From Pedobacter metabolipauper (lineage in GTDB: Bacteria > Bacteroidota > Bacteroidia > Sphingobacteriales > Sphingobacteriaceae), in assembly GCF_004362715.1 (NCBI RefSeq), contig NZ_SNYC01000004.1, positions 248,001-312,000 on the forward strand: a DNA stretch of 64,000 bases. The letters are read 5' to 3'. Below the pieces are notes generated by a model. That model worked only from the letters and a program-made list of their open reading frames with translations, did not search any database and was not told the origin of the DNA. Made by a program: the position numbers and the translations under genes. Of this stretch, positions 53,237-62,656 are shown one piece after another (position 1 is the first letter of the stretch; every line of letters starts with the position of its first letter).

Positions 53237-53244
53237 CAAATATA
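53237..53244 (-). promoter_or_regulatory. Bacteroidota -7 element for arr
   Basis: Minus-strand TATATTTG (TAnnTTTG) lies 22 nt before the arr ATG at 53214. I saw no matching -33 TTTG at the normal spacing. Confidence 0.5.
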
Positions 53245-53358
53245 GAAATTCTATGTGTTCATTTATTTTAAGAAAATGCAATATCATGCTTTCATGTTCA
53301 GTAAATATGCATGTATCTAGTATTTATTAAAAATGAACATATGCATACGACAGAACGT

Positions 53359-54024
53359 CTAAAGAACATCATCAAGAAACGATTTTCCCTCAAGATACAG
53401 ATCGAAGTCAATTCCCAATCCAAGATCACTCATTCGTTTTATCGTTTCTCTATTTATGGAAGGGCCACCAATCATACCATTTGCATTATGAATATTCATT
53501 GCGACTTGAATATATCCATTTGCTTCTTCTACAAACCATTTAATGCCTTCTTTATCTTGCTCAAGATAGTCAAGTAGTTTTTTTAGTTTGCAGCTGAAAT
53601 CATCGGGCTCTGGGTTGGGCAAATAAGTCACATAACTATATTTATATTCTGCCTTTTTGGTGATCCCTTTAAGATCTCCCTTATTTCGGCCATCAGTAGC
53701 GATTAGATTACACATGCTTTTCAGTTCTGCCAGGGATAGCGTTTCGGAAGAAGCACGAAAGTATACTCTGTTATATGGCTCGGTATTAATATTGAAAATT
53801 TCTTTGTTATGAGTATCGATATAAACTTTAAAAAAGAATACCTCTCCATCAACAGGCAGATAAGCAATTACAATCCCATTCTCTTTTTCCCGATCTATTC
53901 TTTCAATCTTAAGCTTTCCATCCAAATAAACAGGACTGTGAATTTTAAGGTACTGCTCAGTTACCCCAAGTGTTTTTTCTTTTAGTTCCTTATCTATTAA
54001 ATCCGTTATTTCTTTATCTGACAT
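53359..54024 (-). CDS. DUF4279-containing protein, 221 aa
   Basis: The C-terminal part (about 120-215) fits DUF4279: YVTYLPNPEPDDFSCKLKKL, then IQVAMNIHNANGMIGGPSIN and ETIKRMSDLGLGIDFDLYL. DUF4279 is found among orphan immunity-like proteins. The N-terminal 110 residues form another alpha/beta domain (GVTEQYLKIHSPVYLDGKLK, IVIAYLPVDGEVFFFKVYID) that I do not recognise. No toxin gene is adjacent. Confidence 0.78.
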   Translation of the reverse strand: MSDKEITDLIDKELKEKTLGVTEQYLKIHSPVYLDGKLKIERIDREKENGIVIAYLPVDGEVFFFKVYIDTHNKEIFNINTEPYNRVYFRASSETLSLAELKSMCNLIATDGRNKGDLKGITKKAEYKYSYVTYLPNPEPDDFSCKLKKLLDYLEQDKEGIKWFVEEANGYIQVAMNIHNANGMIGGPSINRETIKRMSDLGLGIDFDLYLEGKSFLDDVL

Positions 54025-54210
54025 TAGGTATTGAAGGTAATCATTAATTTAACATCCATAAATGATTTTGCATTCGGCTAATTATCGGAACAGGTATTGA
54101 CCAAAATAGCCTTTAATATAACTTCCCATTCTCCGGAGAAACTCTTTTGTAAGCCAAAAAAAATTGCAATATGCACTCAATGGGCTAGAACAAGGATTTC
54201 ATTTGTAAAA

Positions 54211-54254
54211 CTAAAAAAGAAATAGGCTGCATCAATTTCTGATACAGCCTATTT
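54211..54254 (-). terminator. Intrinsic terminator after the DUF5977 gene
   Basis: aaataggctg-c-atca (54220 on) pairs with tgat-a-cagcctattt ending at 54254 (one C-A mismatch, 5-nt loop). On the minus strand a T-rich tail (revcomp of ctaaaaaaga) follows. Confidence 0.78.
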
Positions 54255-54292
54255 GATTTGCTCAAATCTTAATTATTATTTGAAGAAAGTTA

Positions 54293-55384
54293 CTATGGAT
54301 TTTGAACCATAGTATAGCTTACGATCTCTCCATTTACATTAACCTGAAAAACACGTATAAAATTACCGTCCGTAGGACCTGTATAAAGTTCAGTATACCA
54401 ACCTGCAGCAACTTTGGTAGTTCCATATTGGCTAGCATAAGCATAAATACCAGATGCTGAATAGGAATCTAAACTTATTCCAGTAAGATCAACAGGTTCT
54501 TTTAACCATACTCTACTTAAAGTTTGATTTGTTGCATCGTATGGATCAGTCCTGAACATCGTTCTAATACCTATACGATTTTCATTACATGTCCCTAAGT
54601 TATTTGCATTACTCTGACCTTGTGTATTTAGGGCATTCAAAGCTTTAGAATCAGCGTCTGCCTGGCTAACAGTAGAAGAATAGGCACTAGCTGAAATACT
54701 ATAACTGTAAGACCCAGCAGCTGGAGTATAGTTAGCAGGACAATCATTTTTACTAAAGGAAGCAGAAATTGCTGAATTATAATAAACAGTTAAACAATTC
54801 CCATTTGCGTTTGCATATGCCTGGCCACCGCTATTTAAAGCATTCGTGGCCAATGCGTCAGCGGCTGCCTGAGTACTAGCGGTATATGTATTTGCAGGTA
54901 TAGTATAAGTTACAGCAGTACCCACCGTGCCAGCGCCACAATTATTTTTAGTAAACACCGCAGATTTTGCAACATTGTAAAAAGTGGTTACGGCAGGGTT
55001 AATTGTAATTGTTATCGTTTGATCCTGGTTGGTGACAGAACCGCCGCCGCCATGAAAAACATCCATTCTAACATTAAATGTAACAGTTACAGGAGAGGAA
55101 GAAGTGGTGGTAATATTGGTGGAAAATTTCGTTGCCGCCTGTGGATAGGCGTATCCAGCGATACTAAATGTAGCAATCGTTACATTTTGATTTGCAGGAT
55201 TTGTAACCGTAGGGGGATTAGGATAATAAAACATACCGGCAACCCACGCACTGGAGGATTCTCCTGCGGCAGTTATTGTGAAAGCGGCACCTGATACCGC
55301 ACTGCTTGGAGCAGAAAGTGTAATTTGACTAAAACATGGCAGGGCGCTAATTAAGCAAACCAATAGAGGGAGAAATTTTTTCAT
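54293..55384 (-). CDS. Secreted protein with DUF5977 repeats, 363 aa
   Basis: A signal peptide (MKKFLPLLVCLISALPCFSQ) is followed by an Ig-like beta sandwich (about 22-125). Two DUF5977 repeats follow (about 133-195 and 203-263) with the pattern FxKNxCxxG...YTxxxxQAAADALA...NxxGxC. A C-terminal domain (270-363) has VWLKEPVDLTGISLDS. DUF5977 is a Bacteroidota surface module with paired cysteines, often found in gliding-type adhesins. It follows the barrel gene by 62 nt on the same strand, so it may be its surface partner. Confidence 0.82.
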   Translation of the reverse strand: MKKFLPLLVCLISALPCFSQITLSAPSSAVSGAAFTITAAGESSSAWVAGMFYYPNPPTVTNPANQNVTIATFSIAGYAYPQAATKFSTNITTTSSSPVTVTFNVRMDVFHGGGGSVTNQDQTITITINPAVTTFYNVAKSAVFTKNNCGAGTVGTAVTYTIPANTYTASTQAAADALATNALNSGGQAYANANGNCLTVYYNSAISASFSKNDCPANYTPAAGSYSYSISASAYSSTVSQADADSKALNALNTQGQSNANNLGTCNENRIGIRTMFRTDPYDATNQTLSRVWLKEPVDLTGISLDSYSASGIYAYASQYGTTKVAAGWYTELYTGPTDGNFIRVFQVNVNGEIVSYTMVQNP

Positions 55385-55446
55385 ATAGTTATTTTAAGTT
55401 TACTAAAGATAAAAATTAAATGAATTATTTAACTAAATAAAACGAA

Positions 55447-58011
55447 CTATTTCAGGTTGTTAAATTTAATACTTGCTCCAATTAGAAAGTAGCGATTCAG
55501 ATTCGAAAACCGTACACTTTGCGTATAAAACGATGTATTCAAGTTATTTATGGGAGCATAAGTGTTAAAAATATCATAAACTTTTATCCATGCGTGCCCA
55601 TAATCTTTCAGAAAGCTCCTTTTTAGTTCCATATTCGAAGCGAATGAAAAGTTATTAGTGAGGTTGTAATTATAATTAATTAATGGAGCCACAGTTAGCT
55701 GTAAGTTAAACAACTTTAATAGAATTCTATCTAAATAGGTGATATTATATTGATTATTCGAATTTTTCTGGTAATAGTATTTTGAGGCAGAAACGGCAAT
55801 AGCAGGCGATATTGACAAAACGTCTCGAATTATAACTCTATTGGTAGATAACATTTGGTTCGTATTAATGCTTCTATTCATTTCTTTATTATCATTAAAA
55901 AAACCCGGCATTTCTACATAAGACAAGCCAATTCTATAATTGAAATTTTTACTACCTTTTGAAGTACTGGACATAGAAAAAGCTACCTCAGCATTATTAC
56001 TATTCCCCATATTATCAAAAAATACGCTTTGCGTTATGCCGGGTGATGAACTGATGTTTAATCCAAACTTTGATGAAAATCTCTCTAAATTGCCTGTCAA
56101 TTCCAAGGTTAAAGAGTCTGTTCTCTTTAAATCGTAGGTAAATTCCAATTTATTTTTAACCTCTGGCTTTAGCTCGGCGTTTCCCAGTTGCTGAGAAATA
56201 ATATCAAATGAGTTATTAATGCTAGTTAGTTGATTAACATTGGGGTAATTGGTTGTTCTGCTATATTGTCCAAATAACTTTCTTTGCTTGATTAATTTAT
56301 AATCTACACTTATTACAGCATCAATGTTAAAGAAAGTCTCCTTTTCAATCTGGGATTGTCTAATATTAGTAATCCCTATGAATGTTGCATCCAGAGCTAA
56401 GTTATTCAGATTTTTGTAGATCTTAACACCCTGTTTTAAATAGTTATATGAATAGTGCTCAAAAATATCTGAATTGCTCAACCCGTCTTTTATTAACCTT
56501 TCTTCAAGATTCAGTTTCTCTTTTCTATAGGTCAATAGAAATTTGATAAAACCATCATTTCCAATAGGTTCAGTAAATTCACTATTTAAATCTGTTGTTC
56601 TTTCAACCAGGTTCCTAATACCCTCAAATATGTATTTACTTGCTGCGAGATCAAATTGTTCTACCACCAAATTATTCTCATTTACGTTATGAGTTCTATT
56701 GCTTAGTGAAGCAACAATATTTGCAATACGCCCCTTCTTTGAGAATTTCTTTTGGTATTCGATTTTTTTTACTGACAATAACACATCTGAGTTCCTGAGT
56801 TTGTTTACCCCAGAATTATTAGTCGAATTATTAACTGTTAAAAGATAACTTAAGGAGTCTAGTTGTCGGTTGTCATTATATTCAGTGACTTGGCTTAATT
56901 TTAGTCTATTCAGCGAGTCAATGGCATAATTAAAATATAAATTTGCAGCTTCCAAACTGGCTTTTTTTAAATTAGACGAGGTAAAAGTATTAGATAATTG
57001 CCCCAATATCTCATCTCTTCTTTCCGAAATCGATTCGAATTTTGTACTATTAATTTTTCCTTTTAAGAAAGCATTAAATTCTATCTTATTCTTATAGAAT
57101 AGATTTCGATACATCATTGATGAGCTACTATTCTGCGTATTATTTCCATTTGAAGAGAAGCTAATGTTTGGTTCCTGACCTGAACCATCCTGAAGATTGA
57201 CGTTGTTAGAATTTGCAAATAATGATAATTGCTGACTTTTATTATACATATATAGATCGGCTCCAGCCGTATACCTGCTTAAACTCCCCGCTCCAAGATT
57301 TGCTGTACCGAATTTGCCACCTTTGTATTTATCTTTTAACTTCAAATTAACCTTGATAGTTGGACGTAATAAGGTTACGTTAGTTAAGCTATCAATGTCT
57401 GTCTCTATAATATCAACATCATTAAGAACTAGAGCAGGTAGATTTTTGTAAATCTCCATATTGTTTTTCCCAAAAAAGTCAGCACCATTTACCAATACAT
57501 CAGAAACCAATTTCCCATTATAGTATAACTTTCCATTATTATCTTTATAGAAGCCCAATTTACCGGAAAACAGATCATCAATCATTATTGATCTTTCAAA
57601 TACCTGGTCATGGAGCTTAATATTAATTGTATCCCTATACCTTTTAGGCTGGCTAATAACAACTTCTTTCAAATTAACTATATCAGGCTTCATTTTAAAG
57701 AGGCCAATAAAAATAGTTTGGTCAGATAAGGTTCCTTTATTCTTATTCGTATATAAAAGATTTTTGTAATCCGTTGCCTGAAAATCTACATGGGTACTTC
57801 CGTTAAGTAATAAAACAGGGATTTTAAAGTGGCCAAGGCTATCCCCGGAGAAATAACCGATTATTTTTTTCTCATCATAAACTTTTATAGAAACATTTTT
57901 AATTGGCCTATTAGTGGTACTATCTATTATTTTTCCTGCGGCAAAATTATGCTGAGAATATCCTTGCATGCTATAGCAGATTAATAGAAAGCAGATTAAT
58001 ATTATTCGCAT
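55447..58011 (-). CDS. TonB-dependent-receptor-like outer-membrane barrel protein, 854 aa
   Basis: A signal peptide (MRIILICFLLICYSMQGYSQ) precedes a carboxypeptidase-like regulatory domain (about 22-105, AAGKIIDSTTNRPIKNVSIK). A short plug-like part follows (NLKEVVISQPKRYRDTINIK, LVNGADFFGKN), then a long barrel with alternating strands to the C-terminal aromatic (FLIGASIKFNNLK). No TonB box is obvious. It resembles the outer-membrane beta-barrel family of Bacteroidota that exports or assembles surface proteins. The partner gene downstream encodes a DUF5977 adhesin-like protein. Confidence 0.88.
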   Translation of the reverse strand: MRIILICFLLICYSMQGYSQHNFAAGKIIDSTTNRPIKNVSIKVYDEKKIIGYFSGDSLGHFKIPVLLLNGSTHVDFQATDYKNLLYTNKNKGTLSDQTIFIGLFKMKPDIVNLKEVVISQPKRYRDTINIKLHDQVFERSIMIDDLFSGKLGFYKDNNGKLYYNGKLVSDVLVNGADFFGKNNMEIYKNLPALVLNDVDIIETDIDSLTNVTLLRPTIKVNLKLKDKYKGGKFGTANLGAGSLSRYTAGADLYMYNKSQQLSLFANSNNVNLQDGSGQEPNISFSSNGNNTQNSSSSMMYRNLFYKNKIEFNAFLKGKINSTKFESISERRDEILGQLSNTFTSSNLKKASLEAANLYFNYAIDSLNRLKLSQVTEYNDNRQLDSLSYLLTVNNSTNNSGVNKLRNSDVLLSVKKIEYQKKFSKKGRIANIVASLSNRTHNVNENNLVVEQFDLAASKYIFEGIRNLVERTTDLNSEFTEPIGNDGFIKFLLTYRKEKLNLEERLIKDGLSNSDIFEHYSYNYLKQGVKIYKNLNNLALDATFIGITNIRQSQIEKETFFNIDAVISVDYKLIKQRKLFGQYSRTTNYPNVNQLTSINNSFDIISQQLGNAELKPEVKNKLEFTYDLKRTDSLTLELTGNLERFSSKFGLNISSSPGITQSVFFDNMGNSNNAEVAFSMSSTSKGSKNFNYRIGLSYVEMPGFFNDNKEMNRSINTNQMLSTNRVIIRDVLSISPAIAVSASKYYYQKNSNNQYNITYLDRILLKLFNLQLTVAPLINYNYNLTNNFSFASNMELKRSFLKDYGHAWIKVYDIFNTYAPINNLNTSFYTQSVRFSNLNRYFLIGASIKFNNLK

Positions 58012-58319
58012 GGGTTATTTTAAAATAAATACATGCATTATAAAAATTTTATAAACATTTGATGACATATGGAAAAGACATATTTTTAAGACAACTTTCA
58101 TTATGATGGAAATTATGTGCTTTATCAACCATAACCACGAAGATAAGTATCAAAACTTATGGACACATAAATTTAACTGAAAATTTATGTGCATTTTGAC
58201 CCTAATAATACTATTGATAACCCTGCAATAAAACATGCTTGATTATCATTAATTTAAGTTTAAAGGTCTTCTAATTCGATATTAGCATGCAAATAATTAT
58301 GGCTTATTAGTTATATGAG
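58012..58319. other. 308-bp A+T-rich spacer with an inverted repeat
   Basis: No gene is visible. An 11-bp perfect inverted repeat cacataaattt / aaatttatgtg (58164-58174 and 58181-58191, 6-nt loop) may be a terminator for the DUF4274 gene read on the minus strand or an operator for the barrel gene, which starts at 58011. Confidence 0.5.
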
Positions 58320-58760
58320 TTAGTCGTCAATGATATCATAACTATCATATACGTCCTGAACTTTTTTCACAAGATCTGGCGGCATCCCCTCTTCAAATCC
58401 GGCCGGCATCTCTATTTCCTCTCCAACTAGCGTTCTGAATAAAAATGGTGGTATTTCTCTTACCGTTAACTTATCCAGATATTCGTTTGCCCATATGGTA
58501 CCATGGTCGTCTTTGGTTGGATCAAAGGCGAATTCCTGATCTTTAAAAAAGCCTGATAAAATTTTAGATTCCAATGTTTCGGTAAAGTCAAAGCCCATGG
58601 CGGAATCCCCTTTTTCGATCAACTCCTGTTTATTATGGTATTGCTTCCACCACCGAGGACCCTGCATCCAATATACCATAACTGCTGTTGCCAAGTCTGT
58701 TTTCGGCCGTTCTACCAGCCACTCTAAAAACTGGTGACTGCCATTCCATTGCATGGCCAT
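58320..58760 (-). CDS. DUF4274-like protein, 146 aa (possibly truncated by an upstream stop)
   Basis: The sequence FLEWLVERPKTDLATAVMVY then W fits the DUF4274 signature (conserved WN...L-x-W-x-x-x-P-x-x-D-x-x-T-A). The rest is acidic and includes an aromatic HGTIWANEYLDKL and PPFLFRTLVGEEIEMPAGFE. These are orphan immunity-type proteins of unknown target. The ATG at 58760 is used, but in-frame sequence upstream to 58856 reads as protein (MKPQITDEAFERIQEKMVLT then YAETASN) and ends in TAA 4 codons before this ATG. The full gene probably began there. Confidence 0.75.
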   Translation of the reverse strand: MAMQWNGSHQFLEWLVERPKTDLATAVMVYWMQGPRWWKQYHNKQELIEKGDSAMGFDFTETLESKILSGFFKDQEFAFDPTKDDHGTIWANEYLDKLTVREIPPFLFRTLVGEEIEMPAGFEEGMPPDLVKKVQDVYDSYDIIDD

Positions 58761-58772
58761 CTGATGTAATAT

Positions 58773-58856
58773 TTAATTAGATGCGGTTTCTGCATAGGTT
58801 AACACCATCTTTTCCTGGATGCGTTCAAACGCCTCATCTGTAATCTGTGGTTTCAT
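58773..58856 (-). pseudogene. In-frame N-terminal piece of the DUF4274 gene, cut by a stop codon
   Basis: A 27-codon frame from the ATG at 58856 ends in TAA at 58773-58775. It shares reading frame with the downstream gene: stop, then ILHQ, then its ATG. The helix it encodes looks like a natural N-terminus of the domain. Confidence 0.5.
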
Positions 58857-58987
58857 AGGTAGTTGTTTTTGGGCAGCTTATCAAAATCAAATGTAATAAT
58901 TATCTGATCCTTCTTCATCTGTCATGATCAGACATCAATCAAACAATAGGCCTGTATTTATGTTGAACAAGTAAGATCTTACTGCCG

Positions 58988-60433
58988 ATGAACAATGATT
59001 TTAATCCTATTAAAGATGCGTATCAGCGCAATATATTTGCCTCAGGTGCCGATGTCATTGACGTTGCTGGCTTATACAAGTCCCTGCCAGAGATAAATAT
59101 CACCAACGAAAGTGATGAAAACCTTTATCATTTAGCCACCCAATTTACAGATACCTGGGCTATTGAGTTTTTAAAGAACGCAGGACTTAAGCCTGCTGCA
59201 GATAAATATGGCAATACGCCGTTGCACACACTCACTACGACTAAATTTGACCTGGGAAGCCCTGACCTGGAAACTAATGCTGTTAAAATTTACGACACGG
59301 CCATGTTACTGCTGGATCTGGGCATTAATCCAAAAAAGAAAAATGATTCTGGCAAACTGGCTTATTTTGAAGCCGGGCTATTATATATGTATCCTTTTAT
59401 TAAAGCTATGGGCGATGCCGGTGTAAAGATGGACGCTACGCAGGATGAAGGCAAAAACTTGCTGCATACCATTTGTGATAAATTGGTTCACCATAAATCA
59501 ATTACAGGAGCTGTAGAAGCGGCTACTCTTACGGTGCGGATCCTTATAGAAAAAAGTAGCATAGATCTGGAAGATAAAGATATTTTTAACACTACTCCCT
59601 TAACCTATGCCCAGCGCAGTGGGGTAAAAGAGATCGCAGCATTGCTGTCTGGCGATGAAACAGATACTGCCACCGGCGGCATGACTATACATGAAGCCGT
59701 ACTTAACCGCGATACTATAGCAGTTGAGGCCCTGATTAAAAACGGAACCGATTTAGATGATTTTTCCGATCAGTACCACCGCACGCCTTTGATGCTTTCC
59801 TGTGAATATCCTTCAGCACCTATGGTCACGTTACTTTTAGATGGTGGCGCCAATGTAAATTTTCGCTCTGGTAATGACGATACTGCTGTTCACTACTTAA
59901 TTGGTAAAGCCATTAGCAATTTTGGTCGTGGTATGAGCCAGGATATTAAAGATGTAGTATTGATGCTGCGTACTTTAATTAAGCATGGCCTGGAGCTTGA
60001 TTCCGCGGTGAATAATGAAAGCGACACTGCTTTAAATGCGGTTTGCAGGGCCGGTTACCTGGCTGATTTAAATGCTTTACTGGCTGAAGAACTGATTGAG
60101 GCTGGCTGTGACATTAATAAGCCCAATGCATCGGGAAAGACACCCCTGATGTCGTTTGCTGAACGCGGAAATGAAGTAAAATACAGCATTATTGAATTGT
60201 TATTAGATAACGATGCCGATACGACTTATACAGATAAAAATGGGAATACGGCATTGATGTATACGGCTGGAAACCCTGATAAAATGTCGGGCAAAAAAAT
60301 GATATCGTTAATTTTATCCCAGAATACTTCTACCATTGACAAGGTGAATAATACAGGTCAAACGGCTTTGGATATTGCTGTAAAAAATGACAATGAAGCC
60401 GCCGTAAAGCAGTTGATTGAGGCTATGTCTTAA
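58988..60433 (+). CDS. Ankyrin-repeat protein, 481 aa
   Basis: Ankyrin units recur over the whole length: DKYGNTPLHTL, DEGKNLLHTICD, NTTPLTYAQRSGVKEIAALL, YHRTPLMLSCEYPSAPMVTL then LLDGGANVNF, NASGKTPLMSFAERGN and GNTALMYTA. There is no signal peptide, so it is a cytoplasmic binding protein. Ankyrin proteins near DUF4274 and similar genes are often part of immunity or toxin loci, but no toxin is visible. It is transcribed divergently from the DUF4274 gene. Confidence 0.9.
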   Translation: MNNDFNPIKDAYQRNIFASGADVIDVAGLYKSLPEINITNESDENLYHLATQFTDTWAIEFLKNAGLKPAADKYGNTPLHTLTTTKFDLGSPDLETNAVKIYDTAMLLLDLGINPKKKNDSGKLAYFEAGLLYMYPFIKAMGDAGVKMDATQDEGKNLLHTICDKLVHHKSITGAVEAATLTVRILIEKSSIDLEDKDIFNTTPLTYAQRSGVKEIAALLSGDETDTATGGMTIHEAVLNRDTIAVEALIKNGTDLDDFSDQYHRTPLMLSCEYPSAPMVTLLLDGGANVNFRSGNDDTAVHYLIGKAISNFGRGMSQDIKDVVLMLRTLIKHGLELDSAVNNESDTALNAVCRAGYLADLNALLAEELIEAGCDINKPNASGKTPLMSFAERGNEVKYSIIELLLDNDADTTYTDKNGNTALMYTAGNPDKMSGKKMISLILSQNTSTIDKVNNTGQTALDIAVKNDNEAAVKQLIEAMS

Positions 60434-60683
60434 ACTTAACCCGCTTTATAAACCCATTCCGCGTTTCTTTAGTCGTTACGAAAAGCGATTTACTAACATC
60501 GTTTGTATATTCTGTCGCCGGAGAATATTATTTAATGGCTAAGTCATTTACAAATTTCCATCGTAGGAATACGACCAGATCTTAAAGTCACAAATTGCCC
60601 ATTTAAATGTCTCATATACACCGCAGGTGTTTTGCTATAACACCATACCTTAGTAAAAGAGTTGTTAACTATAAAAATAAGAT

Positions 60684-61070
60684 ATGAACCCAAAGATGAT
60701 GTGGTCAAATTTAACAGTAAGTGATCTTGACAGAACAACGAAATTTTATACTGAACTGGGATTTAAGTCTAATGGACGATCTGAGGACCTGACCAGCTTT
60801 TTTTTCGGTGAGCATAGTTTTGTGATGCACTTTTTTCTGGAAGAGAAGCTGAAGGCTAATGTGGAGATTGACATATCGGATGCACACCTTGCAAATGAAG
60901 TAATATTTACCCTTTCGGCAGAAAGCAAAGATGAAGTGGATGCCTGGGAGGAAGCGATCCTAAATGTGGGCGGAAAGATGATATCAAAGCCTAAAGCATT
61001 TGGAAAAGGGTATTATGGCTGTGTATTTGCTGACCCGGACGGCCATAAGTTTAACGTATTCTATATGTAA
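60684..61070 (+). CDS. VOC-family protein, 128 aa
   Basis: One glyoxalase-type domain: WSNLTVSDLDRTTKFYTELG at the start, SFVMHFFLEEK and VFADPDGHKFNVFYM at the end. It belongs to the PhnB/glyoxalase-like proteins widely found in Bacteroidota. Substrate is unknown. It is 66 nt upstream of the reductase gene in the same direction. Confidence 0.92.
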   Translation: MNPKMMWSNLTVSDLDRTTKFYTELGFKSNGRSEDLTSFFFGEHSFVMHFFLEEKLKANVEIDISDAHLANEVIFTLSAESKDEVDAWEEAILNVGGKMISKPKAFGKGYYGCVFADPDGHKFNVFYM

Positions 61071-61135
61071 ACGCGAATTACAGCAGTTATTAGGATATGA
61101 AAAAACAAGTGCTTTATTAAAAACCTATATGATTT

Positions 61136-61690
61136 ATGAGAAAGCTTATTTATGGTATTAACATTAGTTTGGACGGTTGCTGCGATCATACTAAATTCAG
61201 TGGTGGAGATGACATCCAGGACTACTTCCGGAAACTGCTGGAAGAGGCTGATCTGATCATTTATGGGCGTAAAACCTATGAATTGATGGTGCCCTTCTGG
61301 CCCGAGGCTGCGAAGACACAACATATGAATGAGGCCGCAAATTCCTTTGCCAAAGTCTTTACTAATTTGAAACGGATTGTTGTTTCGCGCAGCATAGATC
61401 ATTTAGACGACGATCAAACCACTCTTATCCACGACAACCTGAGAGAAGAAATCCTCAAGTTAAAGCAAAAACCCGGCAAATCGATCTCCACGGGCGGTGT
61501 AGAACTACCTGCCCAATTGATCGAATGGGGATTGATAGATGAGTTTCATATGGTCGTTCATCCGACAATTGTTGGACAGGGACGCCGGTTGTTTAGCGAA
61601 ATGTCTTTGCAAGAAAACCTGGGTTTAAAACTGGTGGCTTCAGAAACGCTGAGTTCGGGGTGTATGGCGCTACGGTATGAGAGGATATAA
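61136..61690 (+). CDS. Dihydrofolate-reductase-family (RibD C-terminal-like) protein, 184 aa
   Basis: It matches the RibD_C/YyaP group: RKLIYGINISLDGCCDHTKF, ADLIIYGRKTYELMVPFWPE, NLKRIVVSRSID, SISTGGVELPAQLIEWGLID and VVHPTIVGQGRRLF. These are NAD(P)H-dependent reductases of DHFR fold with unknown substrates. It follows the VOC gene. Confidence 0.92.
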   Translation: MRKLIYGINISLDGCCDHTKFSGGDDIQDYFRKLLEEADLIIYGRKTYELMVPFWPEAAKTQHMNEAANSFAKVFTNLKRIVVSRSIDHLDDDQTTLIHDNLREEILKLKQKPGKSISTGGVELPAQLIEWGLIDEFHMVVHPTIVGQGRRLFSEMSLQENLGLKLVASETLSSGCMALRYERI

Positions 61691-61737
61691 CTATTATTTT
61701 TGCGTTCAAAGGCTTTCATGATCGGAATTGATCGGCA

Positions 61738-62070
61738 TCAAGTGTTAAATAGTCTGAAAACAGCGAATGTCTTTGCCTTTGCTAAAACAACGATCGCAAT
61801 GTCACGGATAATAAACAAGCAGTCTGCCGCTACAGCCTCTAACATTAACCCAATCTCGTATATTACACCAACAAATTTAACCAGGCAAGGCGTTTCAAAA
61901 TCTATGTTATACGAAATTGTGAGCTCTTCATATTTACGCAAAATGGCTGGCTCAAAATTGGGATTATCAGCTACCACTAATCTTAATACATCTTTGAAAT
62001 CCTCTAGGTCGGTTCTTTTTTTATGAAGGTTTGTTAAGGCGAAACCTCCTTTTTCTTGATTGACGGCCAA
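61738..62070 (-). pseudogene. Possible degraded gene, unrecognised
   Basis: The minus-strand frame reads FALTNLHKKRTDLEDFKDVL then RLVVADNPNFEPAILRKYEE, which looks like natural protein. Its start is odd: a separate frame just upstream (about 62100-62045) gives ERFDALWPSIKKKEVSP and a stop. The end changes character after GLMLEA. This suggests a decayed gene of which a fragment remains. I cannot name the family. An overlapping plus-strand frame (61700-62026) is rejected as its shadow. Confidence 0.35.
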
Positions 62071-62158
62071 AGGGCATCAAACCGCTCTAGCCGTATAATG
62101 AGATTAACACTTCCTTGCTTAATTTAAGCTAGCAAACTTCTACTAATTCATTTTTAAC

Positions 62159-62251
62159 ATGCATAATCAAATTAAAGATATCTCAACTTTATACGCTGGC
62201 ATGATGGGAAGGAATGAGGAAATTAAAAAAATGGCTCCCGGTGTGATATAA
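62159..62251 (+). CDS. Short open frame, 30 aa, uncertain
   Basis: An ATG-started frame codes MHNQIKDISTLYAGMMGRNE and EIKKMAPGVI before TAA. The composition is protein-like but it may be a fragment. It overlaps a small hairpin near its end (ggtgtgat / atcacgcc). Listed with low confidence because no better feature explains this spacer. Confidence 0.2.
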   Translation: MHNQIKDISTLYAGMMGRNEEIKKMAPGVI

Positions 62252-62314
62252 GATTTACATCACGCCAGAAGCATATTAATAAACACTGTGAGTGCTGTCA
62301 ATAGAGCTGAAGCC

Positions 62315-62638
62315 TTACCCGGTCACTTTTAAAGAATCAATGAGATCGTTCTTTAATCCCAAATGAAACTGAAGTATTATTGGACTTCCCGGAAACGTAC
62401 CGGACACCCTTGCAGTCAGTACCCCATTTGATTCAGACTCCTCGTACTTGAGTGGTTCCATTGAAGACTGATAAGCCTCATTTGCATGTTCGATCCACTG
62501 GCGAATTTCGTCCTTGCCAGTATGTACTTTGCCTTCGTCATGTACGATGGCGGATTCAGTAAAGCATTCTGTGTAAGCTTTGCTGTCATAATTGTTCTGC
62601 GTCTCTACGAAGCGCTCTACTACTTTAGGTAATTCCAT
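62315..62638 (-). CDS. SnoaL-like (NTF2 superfamily) protein, 107 aa
   Basis: A single NTF2-type domain: KVVERFVETQNNYDSKAYTE at the N-terminus, CFTESAIVHDEGKVHTGKDE, IRQWIEHANEAYQ and a final strand FHLGLKNDLIDSLKVTG. It is 18 nt after the SDR stop and likely co-transcribed, so the pair sits under control of the divergent HxlR regulator. The substrate is not known. Confidence 0.9.
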   Translation of the reverse strand: MELPKVVERFVETQNNYDSKAYTECFTESAIVHDEGKVHTGKDEIRQWIEHANEAYQSSMEPLKYEESESNGVLTARVSGTFPGSPIILQFHLGLKNDLIDSLKVTG

Positions 62639-62656
62639 GATGATATAATTAAGTTT

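Noticed and set aside
53311..53577. 88-codon plus-strand open frame
   Set aside because: Antisense to the end of the DUF4279 gene.
61700..62026. 108-codon plus-strand open frame
   Set aside because: Ser/Thr/Asn-rich composition typical of an antisense shadow; the minus-strand frame reads more like protein.
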